A stretch of DNA of 21,221 nt from Selaginella moellendorffii (lineage: Eukaryota > Streptophyta > Lycopodiopsida > Selaginellales > Selaginellaceae). Location of the stretch: positions 1,401,883 to 1,423,103 of the forward strand of contig NW_003314293.1 of assembly GCF_000143415.4 (NCBI RefSeq), written 5' to 3'. The notes below the pieces were generated by a model. That model saw only the letters and a program-made list of their open reading frames with translations, searched no databases and was not told the origin of the DNA. A program made the position numbers and the translations under genes. Below, one piece after another: positions 8,623-17,215 of this stretch. Numbering within the stretch: the stretch's first letter is position 1; each line of letters begins with the position of its first letter.

Positions 8623-9948
8623 GCGAAAGTTAGGTTTTTTATGGGGCTCCTTGCATCCCTTTTGCAGTACTATAAGGTCACTCTTCTAGGTATTGCCCTT
8701 GTGATGAAGAAACGGAGAAATGAAGCGCCTGTGTTGTTGCAAGACGACGTTTTGGAGACGGTTCTCAGCTATGTGGACCTGGCCACACTAGCGACCTCAT
8801 GCTCCGCCGTTTGCAAGTCATGGAACGCCATCATCGGCGATCCATCCTTTCGCCGCCGCTGGTGCCAAAACAGTGGCCACAAGGAATCCTTGCGGCTTAT
8901 GACTAGCTCCTTCGACTACGGCGAGCGTTGCCACGCCTGGGATCCATCACGGCCCCAACGCAGCGTGGAGTTTCCGTTGCCCCACAAAACGGAAGAACTT
9001 CCTAACGCTCAAGTGGTTGCTTCCGCGGGTGGCCTGGTATGCGTCTTCAGGACGCACAGGGGCATGGTTGATCCTGCTGATGATGTGTTTCACCTGGTGG
9101 TGGGGAATCCAGTGACCCAAGAGTGGAGCGAACTACCACCGCTCCATTGGGAGGACAGAGAAAGATGCACTTTAGCGGGAGTGATCGACTTTGCCATGTT
9201 CGTCGACAAGAATGGCTTCAAAGTCGGTCTGCACTACACCGCTGTCGACTTCTCAGGCCACTGGTGCTGCATCTACGACTCGGCAACGCGCTCCTGGTCT
9301 TCTCTCCCCAAGCTCCCGTTCTCGCCAGCCTACGTCAAAATGAAGGCGCAGCGGCTTTCAGATTACAGCGTGGACGTGGCACCCCCTGCTGTATTCCCAG
9401 GCTTGGACGATTACTTCTACGATCTCACCATCCTGGGATTTTACGACTTTGGCCGCGGCAGGTGGAGCACCGGGGAAGTCGTGCGCAGCCTGAGGATTAC
9501 AACAGGCCTGGAAGACAAGGTTGACCCGGATGGAGAGATCCTGCGCTGCGTCTTGCCGCTCCCGGGACTGTGCACCGCGAGGCTGTGGGAGTACAATGGC
9601 CAGCGATACTTGGCAAGTGGCTGGGTGTATGCGGGAGGCTACCGCGAGGCAGGGGAGTCCGGAGTTGATGGCTATGGCGTGTGGAAGGTTGACGACAAGG
9701 GTGGCTTGGTTGCCGTCTCTGCAAAGACCCATATATCGATCCTTCGTCAAGTGTACGCTGGGCAGCGCTCTGTGGGAGCGGTTTTCCGTTGTTCTGTTCA
9801 TGCAGAGGCCAATCTGGTGATCTTTTCAGAGATAGGGCTCATGTTTGTTTACGACTTGAGCACAGGGGATTGGGGCGGAGTAGGGGGGCACGTAGATGAA
9901 TATTCACAAGCAGTGATTTTTCGCCCGTCCCTCAGGGCACCTAGATGA
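8542..9948 (+). CDS. F-box protein with kelch/F-box-associated-like C-terminal region
   Basis: Intronless frame of 468 residues from ATG 8542 to TGA 9946. Predicted substrate-recognition subunit of an SCF ubiquitin ligase; the target is unknown. The F-box spans about residues 65-108 (LLQDDVLETVLSYVDLATLA, then CSAVCKSWNAIIGDPSFRRRW). The rest resembles the kelch/F-box-associated beta-propeller of plant F-box proteins, with repeats such as GNPVTQEWSELPPL and YDSATRSWSSLPKLP. The first 54 residues are odd: a basic stretch, then a hydrophobic run at about 32-54 (FFMGLLASLLQYYKVTLLGI). A second ATG at 8704 (MKKRRNEAPVLL) would put the F-box ten residues from the N-terminus, as is common, and may be the true start. 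The upstream ATG lies in a 29 bp stretch absent from duplicate copy 1. The gene lies 305 bp downstream of lipase copy 2 on the same strand. Confidence 0.88.
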   Translation: MENNFRKKKLSFPKMRFFNRSSVHSASAKVRFFMGLLASLLQYYKVTLLGIALVMKKRRNEAPVLLQDDVLETVLSYVDLATLATSCSAVCKSWNAIIGDPSFRRRWCQNSGHKESLRLMTSSFDYGERCHAWDPSRPQRSVEFPLPHKTEELPNAQVVASAGGLVCVFRTHRGMVDPADDVFHLVVGNPVTQEWSELPPLHWEDRERCTLAGVIDFAMFVDKNGFKVGLHYTAVDFSGHWCCIYDSATRSWSSLPKLPFSPAYVKMKAQRLSDYSVDVAPPAVFPGLDDYFYDLTILGFYDFGRGRWSTGEVVRSLRITTGLEDKVDPDGEILRCVLPLPGLCTARLWEYNGQRYLASGWVYAGGYREAGESGVDGYGVWKVDDKGGLVAVSAKTHISILRQVYAGQRSVGAVFRCSVHAEANLVIFSEIGLMFVYDLSTGDWGGVGGHVDEYSQAVIFRPSLRAPR

Positions 9949-10351
9949 TCCAGAAAGGAGGATGAACGCCACACAAACAGGTATTGTTAATCCTGAGCTA
10001 GTCTGTAAGTTAACGAGACTTCCTGGGCTGGCAGGAACACACACACCTGTTTGGAGCATTGGCGAAGTCTGTCTATTATTCAAGAATTATACACATTATG
10101 TACATATAAGATTTTGAGATTCTATGTACATAGAAGATTTTGCCTCCCAGAGGATTGCTACTCAACAGTACGGTAGACATATTCATGATGGGGATGAAAG
10201 TCTACTCTTCAAATCAATCAATGCCTCGTGATCCGCTGGTACGCTGCACCATTCCTGGGCCATATTCGTAGGTCGGATTCGAGACCTCCGCGCCGAAGAT
10301 CTCACGCTGCTGCGGCCGTGGTCTCCTTGTTCCACTTTAGAATTTGTGACC
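9949..10351. other. Intergenic tail region between convergent transcripts
   Basis: Follows the F-box stop codon and probably holds its 3' UTR; no canonical AATAAA was seen close to the stop. A near-repeat of TACATATAAGATTTTGAG / TACATAGAAGATTTTGCC occurs at about 10100-10145. If the minus-strand candidate to the right is real, its 3' end would also fall here, making the pair tail-to-tail. Confidence 0.5.
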
Positions 10352-10912
10352 TTAGCAGGCAAAGCTCATGAACATGCTCTCCATCCGCGATCGCAGTCTT
10401 TGCGCTCCCTCGCCGCGGCCTTTGGAAGCCGCCGATAAGACTGCGCCACTTTCTGGCGGCTCCTGGTAGAAAAAGAAAAAGAAAAAAAACAAAACAAAAC
10501 CAAAGAACCTTTTTGCTTTCCCGTCAAGGCGAATTTCTGGAATTCGTCTTCGCTGCTCAAGACGATTGTCGCTCAATCCGGCAGCTCTTTAAACATCTAC
10601 GACCACAAAACAAACGCGTGACCACCGTAGCAAAACATTTCACATACTTACTTTCATAAATCGTGATCATTCGAGCATATCACGACAACAAAAACTATGA
10701 GGCGACATCCAAAGTGAAAACCATTTCTTCAGAACATCGAAAACAAGAACTTACATGAATAACTTTGCGCCATTGTTTCAACCTCTTTCTCCTCCAACCA
10801 AGAACACGAAGGAAAAAAAAAAACCTCTCCCCCAGATAGACGCAGAGAAAGAAAGCCCAAGCGCAGGCAGCAAGAAAGAAGAGAGACTTACCCGTGTAGC
10901 GTTTTGGAGCAT
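10352..10912 (-). CDS. Candidate spliced minus-strand gene, product not recognised
   Basis: The evidence is splice signals rather than a protein family. Read on the minus strand there are three perfect GTAAGT donors at 10891-10886, 10754-10749 and 10651-10646. Plausible acceptors are GTGGTCGTAG near 10590 and a very strong CTTTTTCTTTTTCTACCAG ending at 10463. The possible introns are about 50-65 nt apart from the first. An ATG at 10912 gives MLQNATR up to the first donor. The last exon (5' end 10462) reads EPPESGAVLSAASKGRGEGA and onward to TAA at 10352, or in another frame a longer peptide ending near 10280. No single frame could be carried through all proposed exons: an in-frame TGA precedes the segment SSEDEFQKFALTGKQK. 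The unit may be misjudged in its exons, have an untranslated spliced leader, be non-coding, or be decayed. Confidence 0.35.
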
Positions 10913-11440
10913 TCCCTGGGATCCAATGGAGGCGGCCGAGCAAATGGGTCGGCGCTAAACCTTGCGAGGCGCGGCGGCGAGCACAGCCCAGTTCCCCAAT
11001 CGCTGGAATCGGCGAGAGCGGCGGCCCCAAAAGCCTCCAAATCTTTGCTTGCCACCTTTTGCTAGACGAAACGAGCGAGGGGACTAGCGCACCACCCTCG
11101 ACGCCATGGATGGTGGTGGTGGTGGACGCTTAAACTCACGCACACGCACACGGGGGCACACCACTTAATAGAAAGAAAGAGAAAGAAAGAAGAAACCCAA
11201 CCCAACTCCCTCCTCTCTCTTTGAGTTGATGGCCTAACTCTCTAAGTAAGAGTGCGATGCACGACTTTCACCTCTAACACGAAAAAGAAAGGGCAAACAA
11301 TGGGAGAGAGAGAGCCCAAAAGGTAAGAAAAAAAAAAAGATTGAGAAGAAAAAACGGCAAAAAGAAGAACAATGAGGGTTAAAATGTATAAACCGACTTG
11401 GGTGGTGGAAATTATTTCCCCCCAGCGGTCCAATCCATGG
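10913..11440 (-). promoter_or_regulatory. Putative leader and promoter region for the minus-strand candidate
   Basis: GC-rich sequence (about 10920-11130) followed by simple-sequence tracts: a GGT run near 11107-11125, A/G-rich AGAAAGAAAG tracts at 11170-11200, GAGAGAGAGA near 11302 and an A-run near 11325. On the minus strand these are CT-rich patches of the kind common just upstream of plant transcription starts (Y patches). No clear TATA box was found. Assignment depends on the minus-strand unit being real. Confidence 0.3.
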
Positions 11441-12691
11441 TGGCTTAAGGTGAGATTAAAGGCTAATCACAATTAGCCGCGGGCCAACGACTGCTATGTG
11501 CCACCGCCACCCTTCGGGAAAACAAATAGGATTTGTGTTAACCGAGGTGGAGTTTATTACCATTAGCGGGTGATTAGCGCCGCAGGCGTCAGATTGCTTT
11601 GCAGCAACGGTGAGGATTGGAGGGCGCCAGCGCTTTACATGTCTACGTGTACGCTGCATGGACCAGGAAGCAAAAAGCAAAAAATAATGCTTGCCTCTCT
11701 TTTATATGTTTCAAGCCTTGTTGTGTTTTTTTAGGGGCCACCACCTTTGGGTTTGTAATGAGGGAAAATTTTGACCAAGGACGTGGAGTTTGTGGGTCGG
11801 CCTGCTGCCGCTGCCTCGTCTAGCAATAAAGTGGAGAAAGGGGGTGCAATCACCACCGTTACTTTTAGCGCTTACCTGTCCCATTATGTTGGATTTTGAT
11901 TTTGGTCAATGATTAGGTACTTTAAGATCTTTAACCATATTTATGTACTAAATTGTTTCTGAAGAAATTTCAAATGACACTAATCATCAAGTAGACTTTA
12001 AAACTAAATTCTACCGCCAAAACAAACATGCCAAAAATTAAATATGAAGAATTACACAAATGGTTTTCCAAATTAATTTCATCTCATCACATATATGTGA
12101 TAACTTAAGCAGAATTTGATACAAACTAAGAACTCTGCAAGTATGAGAGTAATTTGTTTTTGAAATAAATTAAAAACAGTAACTTAAATTAATATAATAA
12201 CTTAAAGAAAATTAAAATTATTTTGCTGTATAATATATCAAATATCTGTTTTCCAAAACACACGTAATTATAATCCATCACACATTATAGTGGCACTAAA
12301 TTTTAATATAGAATAAGTAAAATAAAAAAATAAAATTTCATAAAGACTAGTATACTAGTTCAACTTTTTGTTATTATATTATTAAATTTAGCTTTTATTT
12401 ATCTTTGTTTTTTTATATCAACCCTTTAATTTAAAATTTATATTTTAAAATTATTAATGTAAAAAGATATGGGAATATTAAAAAAATAAGGAATTAAAAT
12501 AACTAATGTCAAAGGGAGAAAGAAGAAATAAAAGTTCTAATATAAAACTATTATAAAAATTATTTTTAACTTGTGACAATGATAAAGGCTGTCAAGTATA
12601 ATAATTAATATTTTATTTGGTGTATCTCATAAAAGTTTTTGATTTGATTTAAAGTTTAAAGTATTATTTTATATAAATAATTATTTCACTA
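11441..12691. other. Non-coding spacer, becoming AT-rich
   Basis: 11441-11830 is balanced in composition with no convincing gene; short frames at 11456-11680 (minus) and 11617-11823 (plus) show no recognised motif. From about 11870 to the retrotransposon the sequence is AT-rich with stops in all frames. This AT-rich tract continues on the far side of the retrotransposon, which therefore inserted into it. Confidence 0.55.
12688..12691. repeat. Target-site duplication, left copy (ACTA)
   Basis: ACTA directly precedes the 5' LTR, and ACTA directly follows the 3' LTR at 17212-17215. If the first T of the LTR is counted as host sequence the match extends to ACTAT (12688-12692 and 17212-17216), giving the 5 bp usual for this group. 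Confidence 0.7.
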
Positions 12692-12866
12692 TGTGAGTGC
12701 CAAGTGTAGGGTTACGATGCCGTATACTAATATTAGCGTAGTGGGATTTTGGCAGCCGTTGGATTGGTTTCAATCTGGACCACTCGCTCCTGTATATAAG
12801 CTAGGGTTTTTGGGCTAATTGATATGCACATTTCTATATTCCCTTTCCATATTCCAGGCACTCACA
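12692..12866 (+). repeat. 5' LTR, 175 bp
   Basis: Starts TGTGAG and ends CTCACA, a perfect 6 bp terminal inverted repeat with canonical TG...CA ends. A TATATAA box lies at 12793-12799 and would place the transcription start in the last third. Very short for a plant Ty3/gypsy LTR. Confidence 0.95.
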
Positions 12867-12867
12867 T

Positions 12868-12885
12868 TGGTGGAGATGAGGGGCA
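12868..12885 (+). other. Primer-binding site, probably for tRNA-Ala
   Basis: TGGTGGAGATGAGGGGCA begins one base after the LTR. From my knowledge of plant tRNA-Ala, whose 3' end reads ...CCCCGCATCTCCA plus CCA, the complement would be TGGTGGAGATGCGGGG, so the site matches with one mismatch. Most plant LTR elements instead use initiator tRNA-Met. Confidence 0.7.
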
Positions 12886-12922
12886 CCTTTGATTGTCCCT
12901 GAGGAGTGTTTGGATTTGGGAT

Positions 12923-13058
12923 TTTGGTTTAGATCTAGCTTTTGCATCGTCTAAATCTAGCTTTTTCCATTTCCTTTTTTTTGTTCTTTCTTTTGGTTTA
13001 GATCTAGTTTATTGCGTTGTCTAGATATACCATTTCCTTCTAGCTTTTTGTCATCTCT
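12923..13058. repeat. 69 bp imperfect direct repeat in the element's leader
   Basis: Two units starting TTTGGTTTAGATCTAG at 12923 and 12992, both continuing with TTGC-TCGT/GTGT-CTA and CCATTTCCTT. It lies in the T-rich untranslated leader between the primer-binding site and gag, where packaging or dimerisation signals would be expected. Confidence 0.75.
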
Positions 13059-13090
13059 CTTCTTTTGCTCTTTCTTTTTCATTCATCTTC

Positions 13091-14027
13091 ATGGCAGATC
13101 AGCAATCTCCTCCTTTGACTCTAGAGCAGCAATTGGTACAATTGCTTAATGCTATACGCTTGCAATTGAACAACCAAACTCAGTTGATGGTGGCGTTCAC
13201 AGCACGTGGTACAACTCCTCTTGCTCTTGGTGCTAATCCTCGCATTCGGCCGGAGTTCTTTCGCGGGAATCCTGGGGATGATGTGTACCATTTGTTCGAT
13301 CACTTCACGGTGATTGCCACATATCATTCTTGGGATGATGCTTGACGTTTGGGTGAGTTTCCCACGTGTCTCCAAGGGACGGCATTGCAGTGGTACAATG
13401 GTTTGAGCGCAGCCACTCGTGGGGATTGGAGTGTTCTCTCGGACGGACGTCTTCAAACGCGCCTTCGGACATGCCGATGATTGTAATGATGCTTTCTAAC
13501 AATTGCATCGTCTTCGCCAAGGGCCATCTGAGTTGGTGATGCAATTTGGCGTTCGTTTCTGAAGTCTTTTGCTTCGTGCGGAGCCAAATATGTCGGAGCG
13601 GATCAAGCTAGGAATGTTGTGGCCAGCACTTCGTCAAAATCTTGTCGGACTTGTGCATGCACTTGCTCCTGCCACCCTTAACGATACTCTTCGCTTGGCA
13701 CAACATTATGAGATGTCGCCTCTTCCACTTCTCGCTGCACGTCCTTCCGCTCCACTTCCTATGGGTGATGGTCCTGTTCCAATGGAGGTTGATGCTGCTG
13801 CTGCTCGAGTCCAAGGACAAGCGCGAGGACGTGGTCGTGGCCGTGATGTTCGCTGCTGGGCGTGTGATGAAGTTGGTCATACTTATCAGCGTTGCTGTCG
13901 TTTTCCAGATTGGCGACCTCCATTTCCTAGATGGAGACCTTGGCGTCAGCAACGTCCTGTGGGTGTTGCTGCAGTGGAAGGTCTGGACACCGAGATGCAT
14001 CCAGGAAACGAGGAGTCACGCGAGTAA
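13091..14027 (+). pseudogene. Retrotransposon gag remnant with CCHC zinc knuckle
   Basis: Encoded the structural (capsid/nucleocapsid) polyprotein. ATG at 13091 begins MADQQSPPLTLEQQLVQLLN and includes the gag-like segment FFRGNPGDDVYHLFDHFT. A TGA stops it at 13343-13345; the same frame continues with the capsid-type segment LQGTALQWYNGL. A frameshift near 13440 moves the frame by one base. Further stops are TAA 13497-13499 and TGA 13560-13562. The distal part keeps a perfect C-x2-C-x4-H-x4-C knuckle, CWACDEVGHTYQRC, near 13855-13896, preceded by an Arg/Gly-rich basic stretch. The frame ends at TAA 14025 and overlaps pol by about 95 bases in the -1 phase. Confidence 0.9.
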
Positions 14028-15799
14028 TGGAGGGACCTTGTGCGAATAAATCAGTGACCCCTCCATCTTTCTTTCGGGAGTATCATCAAGGGGTTCACTC
14101 GGCACCGGTTCATCCCGTGTTTACTTTCCAAGCTCATTTTTATAACAAGAGGTCTCCTATTATTCTTTCCGTGTTGGTTGATACAGGTTCGAGTTTATCT
14201 TCTATTGCTCGACCTGTTACCACACGTTGTCGTCTACACTTGCGTCGTGCGGCGGAACCAGTTTTCATTCTTTATGGCAACGGCCGTACACATGCATGTG
14301 CACGGGATGAGGTGGACCTGGTTGTGCGTGTGGGCGATCTCGAGCTTGAGTTGCAGTTGTTGCGGGTGGTGCTGAGTCAAGCTTTTGACCTCATTCTTGG
14401 TATGGATTGGTTGCAGTGCAATCATGCCAAGTGTGACTTTGAGGCTTCTTCCCCTTGTCTCATACTTCTTTATGTTTCATCCATTCCTCTCACTTCCATA
14501 CCTCTTTGTCCCTCTACTTCTACCTCTGCTTCCATTACTTTTGTTCCCCCACTCTTTCCTTCTGTGTTTCCATCTTGTTCTGCTTTTCCCTTTTCCGATC
14601 CCTCCGACGATCTTTGTGTTGCAGCAGTTGACCAGCTCATGAAGGAGTATTCTGATCTCTTTGAATTTGACCTATTGTCTAGGGCCAAGATTGCCACACG
14701 TCATCCGATTCCAACTGGGGATGCTCGTCCAATCAAGGTTCCTGTTCGTCGTCGGTCACCTAAGGAGATCAAGATTTTACGAGCCAACGTCAAGGAAATG
14801 CTAGAGAAGGGTGTTATTCGGAAGTCGCGAAGTCCTTGGGCATGTGAACCTCATCTTGTGACGAAGCCTGATGGGAGTATTCGTTTCTACATCGACTATC
14901 ATCCGTTAAACGAAGTGACGATCTCAAATGTGTATCCTCTTCCTCACACTGCTAATCTCTTAGATCGTCTGGGGCGAAGTCGTTGGTTCACCAAGCTAGA
15001 TCTTGCTTCTGGGTATTGGCAAGTACCGATGGCCGAAGAAGATATTCCTAAGATTGTTTTTTGTACACCATTTGGTTTGTACGAGTTCTTGGTGATGCCA
15101 TTTGGTTTGAACAATGCTCCAGCAACTTTCCAGCAAATGATGGACGAGGTTCTTTGCGATATGCCGGAAGTGACTGCTGACTTCATTGATGATGTCTTGA
15201 TCCACTCGGAGGGGACGTGGGAGGAGCACGTTCGTGATGTTTGTAAAGAGTTGGATCGGCTACGTGACGTTGGTTTAAAGCTAAAGCGGTCAAAGTGCGT
15301 GTTTGGGTCCAAGGACACAACTTATCTTGGGTACCGTATTTCCCGTGAAGGTTTGCAAGTTGATCCTGACAAACTTATGGCTGTTTTAAAGTTCCTTACT
15401 CCGAAGTGTGTGAATGATGTGCAGCGCTTCTTGGGTAAGGTGCAGTATCTCGGTCGTTTTGTGGATCATCTTTCCGATCGCACTACACCATTGCGAACAT
15501 TGCTGAAGTCATCAACGTCATCTTTCATATGGTCTCCGGATTGTGAGCGGGCGTTCGTGGATCTCAAGGAGCTATTGACGACTCCTCCGATTTTGGCATA
15601 TCCTGACTACACTCGACCTTTTATTTTGCGCGTAGATGCTTCTGACATTGGTCTTGGAGGTGTTTTGATGCAAGAGAGCTCGAGTGTGCCTGGTCAGCAC
15701 CACCCCATTGCCTACATAAGCCGTACATTACATAAGCCGTACATTTCCGGCATTTACATTCTCAATATCGCCTTGAAGATGGCCTTCTTTATTTTGTGA
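13931..15799 (+). pseudogene. Retrotransposon pol, part 1: protease, reverse transcriptase, truncated RNase H
   Basis: Open for 622 codons from ATG 13931, one phase back from gag. Protease: VLVDTGSSLSS with catalytic Asp at about residue 84, and LILGMDWL near 155-161. A Ser/Thr/Pro-rich linker follows (about 183-226). Reverse transcriptase runs from about 255 to 470: KLDLASGYWQV holds the first catalytic Asp (357), and the active-site motif reads FIDD at 418-421 rather than the usual YIDD or YVDD. RNase H begins with FILRVDASDIGLGGVL (first catalytic Asp about 569) but is lost after AYISRTLHK: a 16 bp tandem duplication (15713-15728/15729-15744) and a deletion remove the rest of the domain. 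The final 20 or so residues are out-of-frame sequence ending at TGA 15797. Confidence 0.93.
15713..15744. repeat. 16 bp tandem duplication in the RNase H region
   Basis: TACATAAGCCGTACAT occurs twice head to tail (15713-15728 and 15729-15744). Sixteen is not a multiple of three, so the duplication shifts the frame, and it sits next to the point where RNase H similarity stops. Confidence 0.9.
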
Positions 15800-17004
15800 G
15801 GACGGATCCTGATGATCATTTACGGCTTGTGGTGCCTTCGGTGTTTATTCCGCGGTTTCTCCATGCCTACCATGATTCTCCTGTTCTAGGTGGGCATATG
15901 GGACACCGTCGTGTTACTGAGAAGCTGCGCAGGTCTTTCTATTGGCCGGAGATGCGACGTGATATTATCCGGTATGTGCGTAGCTACGTTTGGTGCCAAG
16001 CTCGTAATACTCCCCCTCGTGCTGCGGAAGGATGGTTGAAGTCAATTGCGGTTTCCCGTCCGTTTGAGTTAGTGGCGTTTGATCTTATGGGACCTTTTCC
16101 ACGGTCGACTACTGGCAATGAGTATATTATTATTGCTTATGACTACTTGACTCGTTGGGTGGAAGTTGGTGCTCTTGCTAGTGCCTCTGCAACTGCTGTT
16201 GGATACTTCCTCCTCAATCAAGTGGTGTTCCAGCATTCTTGTCCAGAGCGGATTCTTTCAGATAATGGTCCCGCATTTATGGCTGAGGCATTTCATGTTT
16301 TGACGTCTCGGTTGGGGATATGCCACACTTTCACGAGTGCTTATCATCCACAATCAGACGGTCTGGTGGAACGGCTCGTTCGGACATTCAAAGAGATGAT
16401 TGCAAAGTATGTGAACTTTCAGCATTCGGATTGGGATGGTTATTTGCCGTCTCTTCGGTATGCATATGTTACAGGGGTGCAGAGTTCTGTTGGTGTTTCA
16501 CCATATAAACTCCTATATAGTCATGATCCAATATTACCAACGGAGCTGGGTTTACCTTCACGATTGCCACGAGCTGCCGATGCTAAATCATGGGATCAGT
16601 ATTTGACAAGCATTCTTCCACTTGTCTGAGCAGAGTCTGCCGAACACTTAGGCCGCGTACAAGTGGGACAACAATGGCGCTATAACTCCCATCATCGTCC
16701 ACCTGCAGAGTACAAAGTGGATGATTTGGTGTTAGTCCGTTTTCCCCATCTTACAGTACGTGGTTTATCTAAGGGGCTTCTTGCGCAATGGAAAGGACCG
16801 TATCGAGTGTTGTGGCAAGTTGGACCACAAGTTTATGAGGCTCAGCATGACGTTTAGCAGGCCGATCCTCTAGAGATTGTGCATGTGCAGCAGCTGAAAC
16901 GCTTCATACAAAGGGATCAAGAGGAGTTATTACCACCTACAGATCTACCGATGCCTCCTCCTGACGTTCCTTCGGATCCCGGCCCATCTTCAAGAGAACC
17001 CTGA
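15742..17004 (+). pseudogene. Retrotransposon pol, part 2: integrase and C-terminal tail
   Basis: The integrase frame is readable from about 15742 (RLEDGLLYFVRTDPDDHLRL) and is in a different phase from the RT. The zinc-binding domain shows HDSPVLGGH but the first Cys of the expected C-x2-C is Tyr (RSYVWCQ, codon TAC), probably one G-to-A change. The catalytic core is intact: Asp in VAFDLMGP, Asp in LSDNGPAF and Glu in DGLVERLVR, the last two separated by 35 residues (DD35E). The C-terminal part has the Ty3/gypsy signature LAQWKGPYRVLWQVGPQVYE. Stops at TGA 16627-16629 and TAG 16855-16857 interrupt it. The frame ends at TGA 17002 after a Pro-rich tail with no chromodomain. Confidence 0.92.
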
Positions 17005-17020
17005 TGGTCTTCCATTATCC

Positions 17021-17036
17021 CAAGAGGAGGGGATGA
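17021..17036 (+). other. Polypurine tract of the retrotransposon
   Basis: CAAGAGGAGGGGATGA lies directly before the TGTGAG start of the 3' LTR. It is the expected site for priming plus-strand DNA synthesis in LTR elements. Confidence 0.85.
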
Positions 17037-17211
17037 TGTGAGGGCTAAGTGTACGGCTACGATGCCGTATACTAATATTAGCGTAGTGGGATTTTGGTAG
17101 CCGTCGAATTGGTTTCAATCTTGACCACTCGTTCCTGTATATAACCTAGGGTTTTTGGGTTAATTGATATGCACATTTCTATATTCCCTTTCCATATTCC
17201 AGGCACTCACA
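17037..17211 (+). repeat. 3' LTR, 175 bp
   Basis: Same length and ends as the 5' LTR (TGTGAG...CTCACA), with 11 substitutions and no indels by eye. The TATATAA box is at 17138-17144, so read-through transcription into the AT-rich region downstream is possible in principle. Confidence 0.95.
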
Positions 17212-17215
17212 ACTA
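17212..17215. repeat. Target-site duplication, right copy (ACTA)
   Basis: Matches 12688-12691; see the left copy for the possible 5 bp version. Confidence 0.7.

Larger units (their letters stand above)
12692..17211 (+). mobile_element. Ty3/gypsy LTR retrotransposon, complete ends but inactivated coding region
   Basis: 4520 bp element with two 175 bp LTRs, a primer-binding site one base after the 5' LTR, gag, then protease, reverse transcriptase, RNase H and integrase in that order (the Ty3/gypsy order), a polypurine tract against the 3' LTR and a short target duplication. No chromodomain was seen after the integrase. The LTRs differ at 11 of 175 positions (counted by eye, no indels), so it is an old insertion. 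At least five in-frame stops, two or more frameshifts and a large RNase H deletion make it non-autonomous. Confidence 0.95.

Noticed and set aside
9358-9801. 147-codon minus-strand frame, and plus-strand frames at 9123-9524 and 9521-9820
   Set aside because: They are antisense or out-of-phase to the F-box gene and have no recognisable motif.
10260-10462. Alternative frame of the minus-strand last exon, with a segment faintly like the plant QWRF motif (LCLLRSQILKW)
   Set aside because: The similarity is a handful of spaced hydrophobic residues. The hallmark QWRF residues are absent and no upstream exon supports it.
11106-11167. Plus-strand ATG followed by a GGT repeat (Gly-rich peptide)
   Set aside because: It is only about 20 codons long, made of simple-sequence repeat, and sits in what looks like a minus-strand leader or promoter.
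13121-13544. Minus-strand frames inside gag (13121-13456, 13305-13544, 13608-14000)
   Set aside because: They are antisense to the gag remnant, with no motif, and the element is clearly oriented plus by its primer-binding site, polypurine tract and proteins.
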